NCBI GenBank assembly: GCA_965247915.1
Contig: OZ252048.1
Location: 2,976,001 to 3,040,000, forward strand
DNA length: 64,000 bases
Source: JAKZRT01 sp965247915
GTDB taxonomy: Bacteria > Pseudomonadota > Alphaproteobacteria > Rhodobacterales > Rhodobacteraceae
Direction: 5' to 3'
The translations under genes and the position numbers were made by a program. Below the pieces are notes generated by a model. The model searched no databases, was not told the origin of the DNA, and worked only from the letters and a program-made list of their open reading frames with translations. This document shows, piece after piece, positions 44,357 through 52,446 of this stretch (position 1 is its first letter; each line of letters begins with the position of its first letter).

Positions 44357-45349
44357 ATGTACGCACAGGACGTGAAATCAACCGGCACCGGCCCCAAAAC
44401 CCTTGCCGAAATGAGCCCGCAGGAAGCCGCCTTTCAGGCCCGCATCGACGCCGGCGAAAAGATCGAGCCAAAAGACTGGATGCCCGAGGGCTATCGCAAG
44501 AACCTGATCCGCCAGATCGGCCAACACGCGCATTCCGAGATCGTCGGCCAACTGCCCGAGGGCAACTGGATTTCCCGCGCGCCGACCCTGGAGCGCAAGG
44601 CGATCTTGCTGGCCAAGGTGCAGGACGAGGCCGGGCATGGCCTTTATCTTTACTGCGCCGCCGAAACCCTGGGCGTGACCCGCGACGCGATGACCGAAAT
44701 GCTGCTGGACGGGCGGGTGAAATACAGTTCGATCTTTGCCTACCCCACCCTGACGTGGGCCGACATGGGTGCTGTGGGCTGGCTGGTTGACGGCGCCGCG
44801 ATCATGAACCAGGTGCCGCTGCAACGCACGTCGTTCGGGCCATACGCACGGGCTATGAAGCGGATTTGCAGGGAGGAATCCTTTCACCAGCGTCAGGGGT
44901 TCGACATCATGATGACGATGGTGCGCGGTTCGGACGCGCAACGCGCGATGGCGCAGGACGCGCTCGACCGGTTCTGGTACCCCGCCCTGATGATGTTCGG
45001 GCCGTCCGACAAGGACAGCGTCCATTCGGCGCAATCGATGGCCTGGAAGATCAAGATCGACACCAACGACGAGTTGCGGCAGAAGTTCGTCGATCAGACC
45101 GCGCCGCAAGCCGATTTTCTTGGCCTGACGATCCCCGATCCCGACCTGAAATGGAACGAGGCAACCGGGCATTATGTCTTTTCCGAACCCGATTGGGACG
45201 AATTTCGCGAGGTTCTGCGCGGCAACGGCCCGATGAGCCACGACCGCATCGAATCCCAGCGCAAAGCTTGGGACCAGGGCGCCTGGGTGCGCGAGGCGAT
45301 GCTGGCCCAAGCCGCCAAGAATGCCACCGGGAAGGAGGCCGCGCAATGA
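44357..45349 (+). CDS. paaA: Phenylacetyl-CoA 1,2-epoxidase, catalytic subunit
   Basis: 330 residues. Di-iron carboxylate protein: LERKAILLAKVQDEAGHGLYLYCAAETLG carries the E-x-x-H ligand set, and RICREESFHQRQG the second set. Conserved start EPKDWMPEGYRKNLIRQIGQHAHSEIVGQLPEGNW. Epoxidises the ring of phenylacetyl-CoA with PaaC as structural partner and PaaE as reductase. Stop overlaps the paaB start (ATGA). Confidence 0.97.
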   Translation: MYAQDVKSTGTGPKTLAEMSPQEAAFQARIDAGEKIEPKDWMPEGYRKNLIRQIGQHAHSEIVGQLPEGNWISRAPTLERKAILLAKVQDEAGHGLYLYCAAETLGVTRDAMTEMLLDGRVKYSSIFAYPTLTWADMGAVGWLVDGAAIMNQVPLQRTSFGPYARAMKRICREESFHQRQGFDIMMTMVRGSDAQRAMAQDALDRFWYPALMMFGPSDKDSVHSAQSMAWKIKIDTNDELRQKFVDQTAPQADFLGLTIPDPDLKWNEATGHYVFSEPDWDEFREVLRGNGPMSHDRIESQRKAWDQGAWVREAMLAQAAKNATGKEAAQ

Positions 45350-45639
45350 GCGACGTGAAAGCCGAATGGCCCCTCTGGGAGGTTTTTATCCGCGGCCAGC
45401 ACGGTCTCAGCCACCGCCACGTCGGCAGCCTGCACGCGCCGGATGCCGAGATTGCGATCAGACACGCGCGCGATGTTTATACGCGGCGCAACGAAGGCGT
45501 GTCGATCTGGGTGGCGCGGGCCACGAATATCGCCGCCTCGAGCCCCGGTGACAAGGGTCCGATGTACGATCCGTCGAACGACAAGATCTACCGCCACCCG
45601 TCGTTTTTCGAACTTCCCGACGATGTCGGGGCTATGTGA
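45346..45639 (+). CDS. paaB: Phenylacetyl-CoA epoxidase subunit PaaB
   Basis: 97 residues: WPLWEVFIRGQHGLSHRHVGSLHAPD, ARDVYTRRNEGVSIWVA, ending HPSFFELPDD. Matches PaaB in length and sequence; it bridges PaaAC units. Start ATG 45346 overlaps the paaA stop; the end overlaps the paaC start. Confidence 0.96.
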   Translation: MSDVKAEWPLWEVFIRGQHGLSHRHVGSLHAPDAEIAIRHARDVYTRRNEGVSIWVARATNIAASSPGDKGPMYDPSNDKIYRHPSFFELPDDVGAM

Positions 45640-46400
45640 TGGGCAGCAAAACAGCACTTTTCGAATATTTGCTGCGGCTGGGCGACACCACGCTGATCCT
45701 CGGTCAGCGAGTCGGCGAATGGTGCGGCCATGCGCCAGCGCTGGAAGAAGACATTGCCATGGCCAACGTCGGGCTGGACCTGATCGGCCAGACGCAGCTG
45801 TGGCTGGGCCTGGCGGGCGCGGTCGAGGGCAAGGGCCGCAGCGCCGATGATCTGGCGTACTTGCGCGACGCCGGCGAGTTTCGGAACCTGCTGCTCGTTG
45901 AACGCCCCAACACCGACTTTGCCCATGCGATTACCCGACAGTTCCTGTTTGACGTCTTCAGCAAGGCGCAACTGGCAGCGCTGGCTCGGTCGAAAGACGA
46001 CCGGGTCGCCGCGATTGCGGCGAAATCGGTGAAAGAGGCGACCTATCATCTGGATCGCTCAGCCGGCATCGTGGTGGCACTTGGCGACGGCACGCCGGAC
46101 AGCCACGACCGGATGCAGGCGGCCCTGAACGTGCTCTGGCCCTATACCGGCGAGATGTTTGCCGCCGACGCGACCGACGCCCAGATCGCCGCGTCGGGTG
46201 TTGGTCCTGACCCGGCCGGCCTGCGGCCCGAATGGGACAATGTCGTGCGCGCGCATCTCGCCGAGGCAACTCTGCGCGTGCCCGATGGCGATTTTGCCCA
46301 TCTGGGCGGCAAAACCGGGGCGCAGCATTCTGAACATCTGGGGCATATGCTTTCATCGATGCAATGGCTTCAACGCGCCTATCCGGGGGCCACATGGTGA
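45639..46400 (+). CDS. paaC: Phenylacetyl-CoA epoxidase structural subunit PaaC
   Basis: 253 residues from ATG 45639 (GTG 45636 is alternative). Ferritin-like helices as in PaaA but without a full iron site: LLRLGDTTLILGQRVGEWCGHAPALEEDIAMANVGLDLIGQ, KEATYHLDRSAGIVVALGDGTP, and the C-terminal HLGHMLSSMQWLQRAYP. Pairs with PaaA. Stop overlaps the paaD start. Confidence 0.96.
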   Translation: MGSKTALFEYLLRLGDTTLILGQRVGEWCGHAPALEEDIAMANVGLDLIGQTQLWLGLAGAVEGKGRSADDLAYLRDAGEFRNLLLVERPNTDFAHAITRQFLFDVFSKAQLAALARSKDDRVAAIAAKSVKEATYHLDRSAGIVVALGDGTPDSHDRMQAALNVLWPYTGEMFAADATDAQIAASGVGPDPAGLRPEWDNVVRAHLAEATLRVPDGDFAHLGGKTGAQHSEHLGHMLSSMQWLQRAYPGATW

Positions 46401-46864
46401 CGCTGACCCGCCCCAGCGTGGCGCGCGTATGGGACTGGCTTTCCCAGATCCCCGACCCCGAGATCCCGGCCATCGGCCTCGTGGATCTGGGGGTGATCCG
46501 CGATGTGGCCTGGGACGGCGACGTGCTGACCGTCTCGGTCTCGCCGACCTATACGGGTTGTCCGGCGACCAGGATCATCGCTTTGGATATCGAGACCGCG
46601 CTGCGCGACCGGGGGCTTTGCAACATCCGCCTGACCCAACAATTGTCGCCGCCCTGGACCACAGACTGGATCACCGCCCGAGGCCGCGCCAACTTGGCCG
46701 CCTTTGGCATCGCGCCGCCCGCGCCCGCTGGCGGCCCCGAGGTCTGTCCGCGCTGCGCATCGAAAAACCTAAGCAAGATCAGCCAGTTCGGCTCGACCCC
46801 CTGCAAGGCGCAGTGGCGCTGCGACGATTGCCTTGAACCCTTCGATTACTTCAAATGTATCTGA
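46394..46864 (+). CDS. paaD: Phenylacetate pathway Fe-S maturation protein PaaD
   Basis: 156 residues from ATG 46394 (overlaps paaC end). N-terminal MIP18/DUF59 domain: IPDPEIPAIGLVDLGVIRDV, SPTYTGCPATRIIALDIE. C-terminal cysteine-rich zinc-ribbon-like part with CPRC, TPCKAQWRCDDC and a final C. Needed for assembly of the epoxidase or its reductase Fe-S centre. Gene order paaABCDE is standard. Confidence 0.95.
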   Translation: MVTLTRPSVARVWDWLSQIPDPEIPAIGLVDLGVIRDVAWDGDVLTVSVSPTYTGCPATRIIALDIETALRDRGLCNIRLTQQLSPPWTTDWITARGRANLAAFGIAPPAPAGGPEVCPRCASKNLSKISQFGSTPCKAQWRCDDCLEPFDYFKCI

Positions 46865-46874
46865 GCACCCGCCC

Positions 46875-47933
46875 ATGCCCCGCTTTCACGATCTGACCGT
46901 CACCGCCGTCCGCAAGACCATCCGCGACGCGGTCGAGGTGACGCTTGCGCCCGGCGAGCCTGCAAAATTCTCCTTCACGCCGGGTCAGTATCTGACCTTT
47001 CGTCAAACCATCGAGGGCGTCGATCTGCGGCGCAATTATTCGATCTGCACCGCCCCCGGCAACCCCTTGCAGGTCGGCGTCAAACGGGTCGAGGGCGGCG
47101 CGTTTTCGACCTGGACCAACGACGTGCTGAAACCCGGCGACCGGCTTCGGGCGATGGCGCCGCAGGGCAATTTCGCCGACCCCAACCCGCGCGACGGCGG
47201 TCATTTTTTGGCCTTCGCCGCCGGGTCGGGCATCACCCCGATCCTGTCGCTTATCCGCGAGCGCTTGGCCCGCGACCCGCAGGCCACTTTCACGCTGGTC
47301 TACGCCAACCGGGCGGTCGCGACGATCATGTTCCGCGAAGAACTTGAGGACCTGAAAAACGCCTATATGGGGCGCTTCAGTCTCGTTCACATGCTCAAGA
47401 CCGACGCGCAGGAGATCGACCTCTTCACCGGTCGCCTTGATCCGGCCAAATGCGCGGCGCTGTTCGACACCTGGATCGACGTGCCCGGTGCCGCCACCGC
47501 CTATATCTGTGGTCCCGAGCCAATGATGCAGGGCGTGGCCGAGGCGCTGAAAGCCGCAGGCATGGCACCCGAGGCGATCCGGTTCGAGCTTTTCACCAGC
47601 GCCCAGCCCGGCCGCCTACCCAAGCGACGCATCACCAAACGCGCCGGGGCGCGGCCAGTCACCAGGGCGCGGATCACGCTCGATGGCGCAACGCAGGCGG
47701 TGGACATAGGCGCCCAGACCTCGGTGCTGGAAGCCGCGCTTGCGCACGATCTGGACGTGCCCTTTGCCTGCCGCGCCGGGGTTTGTTCAACCTGTCGGTG
47801 CCGGGTCCTGGAAGGCGAGGTTGAAATGCACGCCAACCACGCGCTGCAAGATGACGAGGTTGCGCGTGGATATATTCTGTCGTGCCAGTCTTATCCGGTC
47901 ACCGATCATCTGGTTGTTAACTACGACGGTTAG
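46875..47933 (+). CDS. paaE: Phenylacetyl-CoA epoxidase reductase PaaE
   Basis: 352 residues from ATG 46875. FAD-binding RRNYSICTAPG, NAD-binding FAAGSGITPILSLIRERL and YICGPEPMMQGV, then a C-terminal plant-type [2Fe-2S] domain with CRAGVCSTCRCRV and the last Cys in LSCQSYP. Moves electrons from NADPH to the PaaA di-iron site. Its stop overlaps by 4 nt the end of the convergent tetR gene. Confidence 0.96.
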   Translation: MPRFHDLTVTAVRKTIRDAVEVTLAPGEPAKFSFTPGQYLTFRQTIEGVDLRRNYSICTAPGNPLQVGVKRVEGGAFSTWTNDVLKPGDRLRAMAPQGNFADPNPRDGGHFLAFAAGSGITPILSLIRERLARDPQATFTLVYANRAVATIMFREELEDLKNAYMGRFSLVHMLKTDAQEIDLFTGRLDPAKCAALFDTWIDVPGAATAYICGPEPMMQGVAEALKAAGMAPEAIRFELFTSAQPGRLPKRRITKRAGARPVTRARITLDGATQAVDIGAQTSVLEAALAHDLDVPFACRAGVCSTCRCRVLEGEVEMHANHALQDDEVARGYILSCQSYPVTDHLVVNYDG

Positions 47934-48556
47934 GCCTGCCCGGGCGCGGCTGGCGGCTGACCAATGGCCCCGACCCCGCCAAGCGTCAGATCGGCGACCA
48001 GCCCGGCATAGTCGTCGCGCGCCGCAGCACCGGCACCGCTATTCCACATGAAATACCAGTTGAGCATCCCGAAGACCGACATCGTCGCGGCCCGCAATCG
48101 CGCGTTGTCCTGGTAGAATACCTCGGGCCGGGCCGAGCTGAGCGCCACGCTCATCTTCGCGACCAGATCGCGCTGATAGCCCCGCAAAACCGCCGACCCG
48201 GCGCGCGGCAGCTGGTCCAGCGCTGATATCTGAACCCGATGTTCGTTGTCGGACCCCTGATAGGCGCGCAGAACCTCGAATATCAGCCGCCGAAACCCTT
48301 CCTCGGCCCCCATCCAAGTCAGGTCCAGCCCCATAATCCGGTCCCGCAGGCCTTTCAGATAGCTCTCAAGCACATCGAAGAGCAGCGCGTCCTTGCCGGA
48401 ATAATAGTGATAAATGTTGCCCTTCGATATGCCGCATCCCGCTGCCACCTGCGCCATCGACGCGCCGTGGTAGCCATGGGTGGCGAAAACCCGTGCCGCA
48501 ACGCGCAGGATCTGGGCGCGCTTGGCGGCATGATCACTGGCCTGGGTGCGGGCCAT
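47930..48556 (-). CDS. paaR: TetR-family regulator of the phenylacetate cluster (PaaR-like)
   Basis: 208 residues. Helix-turn-helix ILRVAARVFATHGYHGASMAQVAAGCGISKGNIYHYYSGKDALLFDVL is typical TetR, followed by a helical ligand domain. Last gene of the minus-strand operon paaI-paaK-tetR, 4 bp after paaK. By position it should bind a CoA thioester and act at the palindrome 50349-50362. The name paaR is by context. Confidence 0.85.
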   Translation of the reverse strand: MARTQASDHAAKRAQILRVAARVFATHGYHGASMAQVAAGCGISKGNIYHYYSGKDALLFDVLESYLKGLRDRIMGLDLTWMGAEEGFRRLIFEVLRAYQGSDNEHRVQISALDQLPRAGSAVLRGYQRDLVAKMSVALSSARPEVFYQDNARLRAATMSVFGMLNWYFMWNSGAGAAARDDYAGLVADLTLGGVGAIGQPPAAPGQA

Positions 48557-48560
48557 AGGC

Positions 48561-49856
48561 TCAGGTGTTCCGGTTGTCGATCACCCGCCGGGCCTTGCCC
48601 TGGCTGCGCTCGACACTGCCGGGGGCGCCCACGATGACCTCGGCGCTGACCCCCACGACGCTTTTGACCCGATCCGCCAGCGCCCTGCCCGCCCCGGCCC
48701 CGTCGCTGCCCGCCTTGGGTTCGACGTGGATGCGCATCGCGTCCATGCGCCCGGCTTTGACCAGCTCGATCTGGTAATACGGGGCCAGCACATCGAAGCG
48801 CATCAATTGTTCCTCGATCTGGGTCGGGAAGACATTTACGCCCCTCAGGATAATCATGTCGTCCGACCGCCCGGTGATCTTTTCCATGCGCCGCATCGAC
48901 CGCGCCGTGCCCGGCATGAGCCGGGTCAGGTCGCGGGTGCGATAGCGGATCATTGGCAGCGCTTCCTTGGTGAGCGTGGTGAACACCAGCTCGCCCATTT
49001 CGCCGTCGGGCAGGACCGCGCCGGTCTCCGGGTCGATAATCTCGGGATAAAAGTGATCCTCCCAGATGTGCAGCCCGTCTTTGGTCTCGACGCATTCATT
49101 GGCGACGCCGGGGCCCAGAATTTCGGACAACCCGTAGATGTCGACCGCGTGCATATCGAACGCCGCTTCAACCTCGCGGCGCATGGCGTTGGTCCAGGGT
49201 TCGGCCCCGAAGATGCCGACGTTCAGCGAACATGCGCGCGGGTCAAGGCCGGCGGAGTGGAATTGTTCAAGAATATTAAGCATATAGGACGGCGTCACCG
49301 TGATCGCCTGTGGTTTGAAGTCGTCGATCAGGGTCACCTGACGCTCGGTCATCCCGCCCGAGACCGGCACCACGCAGGCGCCCAGTTTCTCGATCCCCGC
49401 ATGGGCTCCTAGCCCGCCGGAAAAAAGCCCGTAACCATAAGCGTTATGCACCATTTCGCCCCGGCGCACGCCCGCGGCGCGCAAGCTCCGCGCCACCATA
49501 TCGCCCCACATATCAACGTCCGCGCGGGTATAGCCGACCACCGTGGGCTGGCCCGTGGTGCCCGATGAGGCATGGATGCGGGTTAGCTGCTCGCGCGGAA
49601 CCGCGAACATGCCAAAGGGATAGGTGGCGCGCAGGTCCGCTTTGTGGGTGAAAGGGAACTTCGCCAGATCAGCCATGGAGGTTACATCATCGGGATGCAC
49701 CCCCGCCGCATCGAACCGCTCGCGGTAGAGCGGTACGCTGGCATAGGCATGTTTCAGCGACCATTTCAGGCGCACAAGCTGCAGCGCTTCGATCTCGTCC
49801 CGCGACGCGATTTCGATCGGGTCGAGGTCGGATCTGGCCGGCGTCAGGTCTTTCAT
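48561..49856 (-). CDS. paaK: Phenylacetate-CoA ligase
   Basis: 431 residues, an AMP-forming acyl-CoA ligase: P-loop IHASSGTTGQPTVVGYTRAD, VHNAYGYGLFSGGLGAHAG, IYGLSEILGPGVANEC, and the C-terminal TGRSDDMIILRGVNVFPTQIEEQL. Activates phenylacetate in the first pathway step. Overlaps paaI by 4 bp and is followed by the tetR gene. Confidence 0.96.
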   Translation of the reverse strand: MKDLTPARSDLDPIEIASRDEIEALQLVRLKWSLKHAYASVPLYRERFDAAGVHPDDVTSMADLAKFPFTHKADLRATYPFGMFAVPREQLTRIHASSGTTGQPTVVGYTRADVDMWGDMVARSLRAAGVRRGEMVHNAYGYGLFSGGLGAHAGIEKLGACVVPVSGGMTERQVTLIDDFKPQAITVTPSYMLNILEQFHSAGLDPRACSLNVGIFGAEPWTNAMRREVEAAFDMHAVDIYGLSEILGPGVANECVETKDGLHIWEDHFYPEIIDPETGAVLPDGEMGELVFTTLTKEALPMIRYRTRDLTRLMPGTARSMRRMEKITGRSDDMIILRGVNVFPTQIEEQLMRFDVLAPYYQIELVKAGRMDAMRIHVEPKAGSDGAGAGRALADRVKSVVGVSAEVIVGAPGSVERSQGKARRVIDNRNT

Positions 49857-50296
49857 TTTGCACCCTCTTCGTCGAAATTCTGGCCGTTGACCGCCCGCGA
49901 CGCGCCGCGCATCTGGGCGATCATTACCCCGTCCTGATTGGTCACCGCGACGTCGTAAAGCCCGTTGCGCCCGGTCAGGCTGACCTCGCGCGCGGTGGCG
50001 GTCAGGCAGTCGCCTGCCTGCGCGGGCGCGATAAAGCTGATCGTGTTGTGCTGGGCCACGGTGGCCTGATTGCGGCTGTTGCAGGCGAAGGCAAAAGCAC
50101 TGTCGGCCAGCGAAAAGATGATACCGCCGTGACAGATGGCGTGGCCATTCAGGTCATCGGCCAGCACCGTCTTTGTCATCGTCGCGGTGCCCTCGTCGAT
50201 CTCGACAATCTCCATCCCCATGGCCGCGCTGGCCCGGTCGCCGCGCCACATGGCGCGGGCCGATTTTTCGGCGCGTTCTTTGGCTGTATGGCCCAT
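49853..50296 (-). CDS. paaI: Hydroxyphenylacetyl-CoA thioesterase
   Basis: 147 residues, hotdog fold. GHAICHGGIIFSLADSAFAFACNS holds the catalytic Asp and the typical HGG loop; ATMTKTVLADDLNGHA and LTATAREVSLTGRNGLYDV follow the PaaI pattern. Frees CoA from dead-end intermediates. First gene of the minus-strand operon, 101 bp from the divergent paaZ. Confidence 0.93.
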   Translation of the reverse strand: MGHTAKERAEKSARAMWRGDRASAAMGMEIVEIDEGTATMTKTVLADDLNGHAICHGGIIFSLADSAFAFACNSRNQATVAQHNTISFIAPAQAGDCLTATAREVSLTGRNGLYDVAVTNQDGVMIAQMRGASRAVNGQNFDEEGAK

Positions 50297-50348
50297 GCTG
50301 CATACCTATGTGGGGCGACCGTTCGCTCCGCTCAAAGGACTTGCATAA

Positions 50349-50362
50349 ACCGACCGGTTGGT
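50349..50362. promoter_or_regulatory. TetR-type operator between paaI and paaZ
   Basis: ACCGACCGGTTGGT is a palindrome matching at 6 of 7 pairs, set in AT-rich flanks (TGCATAA and CAATAAA). This ACCGACCGGTNGGT form is typical of TetR proteins of CoA-thioester catabolism. It lies between both start codons and could control paaZ and paaI-paaK-tetR together. Confidence 0.65.
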
Positions 50363-50397
50363 CAATAAAAACCCTGTGTCAACCCCGCGAGGCCGTC

Positions 50398-52428
50398 ATG
50401 ACCATCCGCGATGTCGCAAGTTTTGCCATCGGCCACTGGGTCGCCCCCGGCCCCGGCGCGCGCCCCGTTGCCAGCGCCGTGACCGGCGAGGTGATCGCCC
50501 GCGTCGGCAACCACGGGCTCGAGGTTCAGGGTATGCTGGACCACGCGCGGCGGGTCGGCGGCCCGGCGCTGCGCGCGCTGACCTTCCACGACCGGGCGCG
50601 GATGCTCAAGGCGCTGGCGCTTTATCTCACCGACCGGAAGGCCGAGCTTTACGAGCAATCTTATGACACCGGCGCCACTCTGGCAGACCACAAGTTCGAC
50701 ATCGGCGGCGGCATCGGCACGGTCTTCGTGATCGCCTCGAAGGGCCGGCGCGAAATGCCCGACGCGCAGGTCTACGTAGACGGCGCGACCGAGACGCTCA
50801 GCCACGACGGCAGCTTTCTGGGCCAGCACATCGCCGTGCCGCTGACCGGCGTGGCGGTGCATATCAACGCTTACAACTTCCCGGTCTGGGGGACGCTGGA
50901 AAAGCTGGCACCGACGCTTCTGGCCGGGGTGCCGGCCATCGTCAAACCCGCGACCTCCAGCGCCTATGTGACCGAGGCCTGCGTACGCATGATCGTTGAG
51001 GCCGGCATCCTGCCGCCCGGTGCGTTGCAACTGGTGACCGGGGGTCTGGGCGATATGCTCGACCATCTAGGCGCACAGGACGCGGTGGCGTTTACCGGGT
51101 CGGCCGACACCGCGCTGATGCTGCGCTTAAACCCTCGCATTCTGGCCGCATCCACCCGGTTCACCGCCGAAGCGGACAGCCTGAACGCTTCGATCCTGGG
51201 ACCCGACGCCGTACCCGGCACGCCCGAGTTCGACCTCTTCATCAAAGAAATACTGCACGAGATGACTACCAAGGCGGGCCAGAAATGCACCGCCATCCGC
51301 CGCATCATCGCGCCCGAAGCGCTGGTCGAACCGGTGATTTCGGCGCTCAAAGACCGTCTGGCGGGCGTGACCATCGGCGACCCGCGGCTGAAGACCACGG
51401 GCATGGGGGCGTTGATCTCGACCGCGCAGCGCGACGACGTGCTTGAAAAGGCAGCTCTGATCGGGGCCGAGGCGACCCGTGTCATCGGCGATCCGGCGGC
51501 ATTCGAGGTTGACCGGGCCGATGCGGCGCGCGGCGCCTTTCTGCCGCCGATGCTTTATCACTGCGAAACCCCAGACAGCGCCTTGCGTGTCCACGACACC
51601 GAGGCTTTCGGCCCGGTCTCGACCATCATGGGCTACCGTGACCTCGATCACGCGGTGGCCCTGGCCAATCGCGGCGGCGGCAGCCTGGTGACATCGCTGA
51701 TCACCCATGATGCCGACACCGCGCGCCGGGTCACGCATGGCATCGCGCCGTGGAACGGGCGGGTTTACATCAACGACCGTGTGTCGATGGCCGAATCCAC
51801 CGGTCACGGCGCGCCGATGCCGCATCTGATCCACGGCGGTCCGGGCCGCGCCGGCGGCGGCGAGGAACTGGGCGGCGTGCGCGGGGTTTTGCATTACATG
51901 CAGCGCACCGCCGTGCAGGGCAGCCCCGACATGCTGACGCGCGTGGCCGGCCCCTGGGTGCCGGGATCGACGCCGCACAAAGTCCCGGCCCACCCGTTCA
52001 CCCGCCGGTTCCACGACCTTGAGATCGGCGAAACGCTGGTCACCGATCCGCGCCGCATCACCATGGACGACATCGAGCATTTCGCCGATTTCACCGGCGA
52101 CCGGTTTTATGCGCATATGGACCAGGCCGCGGCGGCGCGAAATCCGTTCTTTCCGGGCCGGGTCGCGCACGGCTATCTGATTCTCAGCTTTGCCGCCGGG
52201 CTTTTCGTCGATCCGGCCGAAGGCCCGGTGCTGGCCAACACCGGGCTCGATAATCTGCGATTTCTGAAGCCGCTGCCGCCGGATACCGCAATTCGCGTGC
52301 ATCTGACGGTCCGGAAAAAGACACCGCGCACTGAGGACCATGGCGAAGTGCGCTGGTACGTGAAAGTGCTCGACGAAGAGTGCGACACTGTGGCCGATTA
52401 CGACCTTCTGACCATGGTCGCTTATTAG
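50398..52428 (+). CDS. paaZ: Bifunctional oxepin-CoA hydrolase/aldehyde dehydrogenase
   Basis: 676 residues. N-terminal aldehyde dehydrogenase (about 1-520): NAYNFPVWGTLEKLAPTLLAGVPAIVKPA, VAFTGSADTALML, nucleophile Cys in TTKAGQKCTAIRR. C-terminal MaoC-like hydratase (about 540-676): FADFTGDRFYAHMDQAAAARNPFFPGRVAHGYL with the catalytic Asp and His. Opens the oxepin ring and oxidises the aldehyde in phenylacetate breakdown. Operator at 50349-50362 upstream. Confidence 0.96.
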   Translation: MTIRDVASFAIGHWVAPGPGARPVASAVTGEVIARVGNHGLEVQGMLDHARRVGGPALRALTFHDRARMLKALALYLTDRKAELYEQSYDTGATLADHKFDIGGGIGTVFVIASKGRREMPDAQVYVDGATETLSHDGSFLGQHIAVPLTGVAVHINAYNFPVWGTLEKLAPTLLAGVPAIVKPATSSAYVTEACVRMIVEAGILPPGALQLVTGGLGDMLDHLGAQDAVAFTGSADTALMLRLNPRILAASTRFTAEADSLNASILGPDAVPGTPEFDLFIKEILHEMTTKAGQKCTAIRRIIAPEALVEPVISALKDRLAGVTIGDPRLKTTGMGALISTAQRDDVLEKAALIGAEATRVIGDPAAFEVDRADAARGAFLPPMLYHCETPDSALRVHDTEAFGPVSTIMGYRDLDHAVALANRGGGSLVTSLITHDADTARRVTHGIAPWNGRVYINDRVSMAESTGHGAPMPHLIHGGPGRAGGGEELGGVRGVLHYMQRTAVQGSPDMLTRVAGPWVPGSTPHKVPAHPFTRRFHDLEIGETLVTDPRRITMDDIEHFADFTGDRFYAHMDQAAAARNPFFPGRVAHGYLILSFAAGLFVDPAEGPVLANTGLDNLRFLKPLPPDTAIRVHLTVRKKTPRTEDHGEVRWYVKVLDEECDTVADYDLLTMVAY

Positions 52429-52446
52429 AGCCTCGCCCTTACAGGC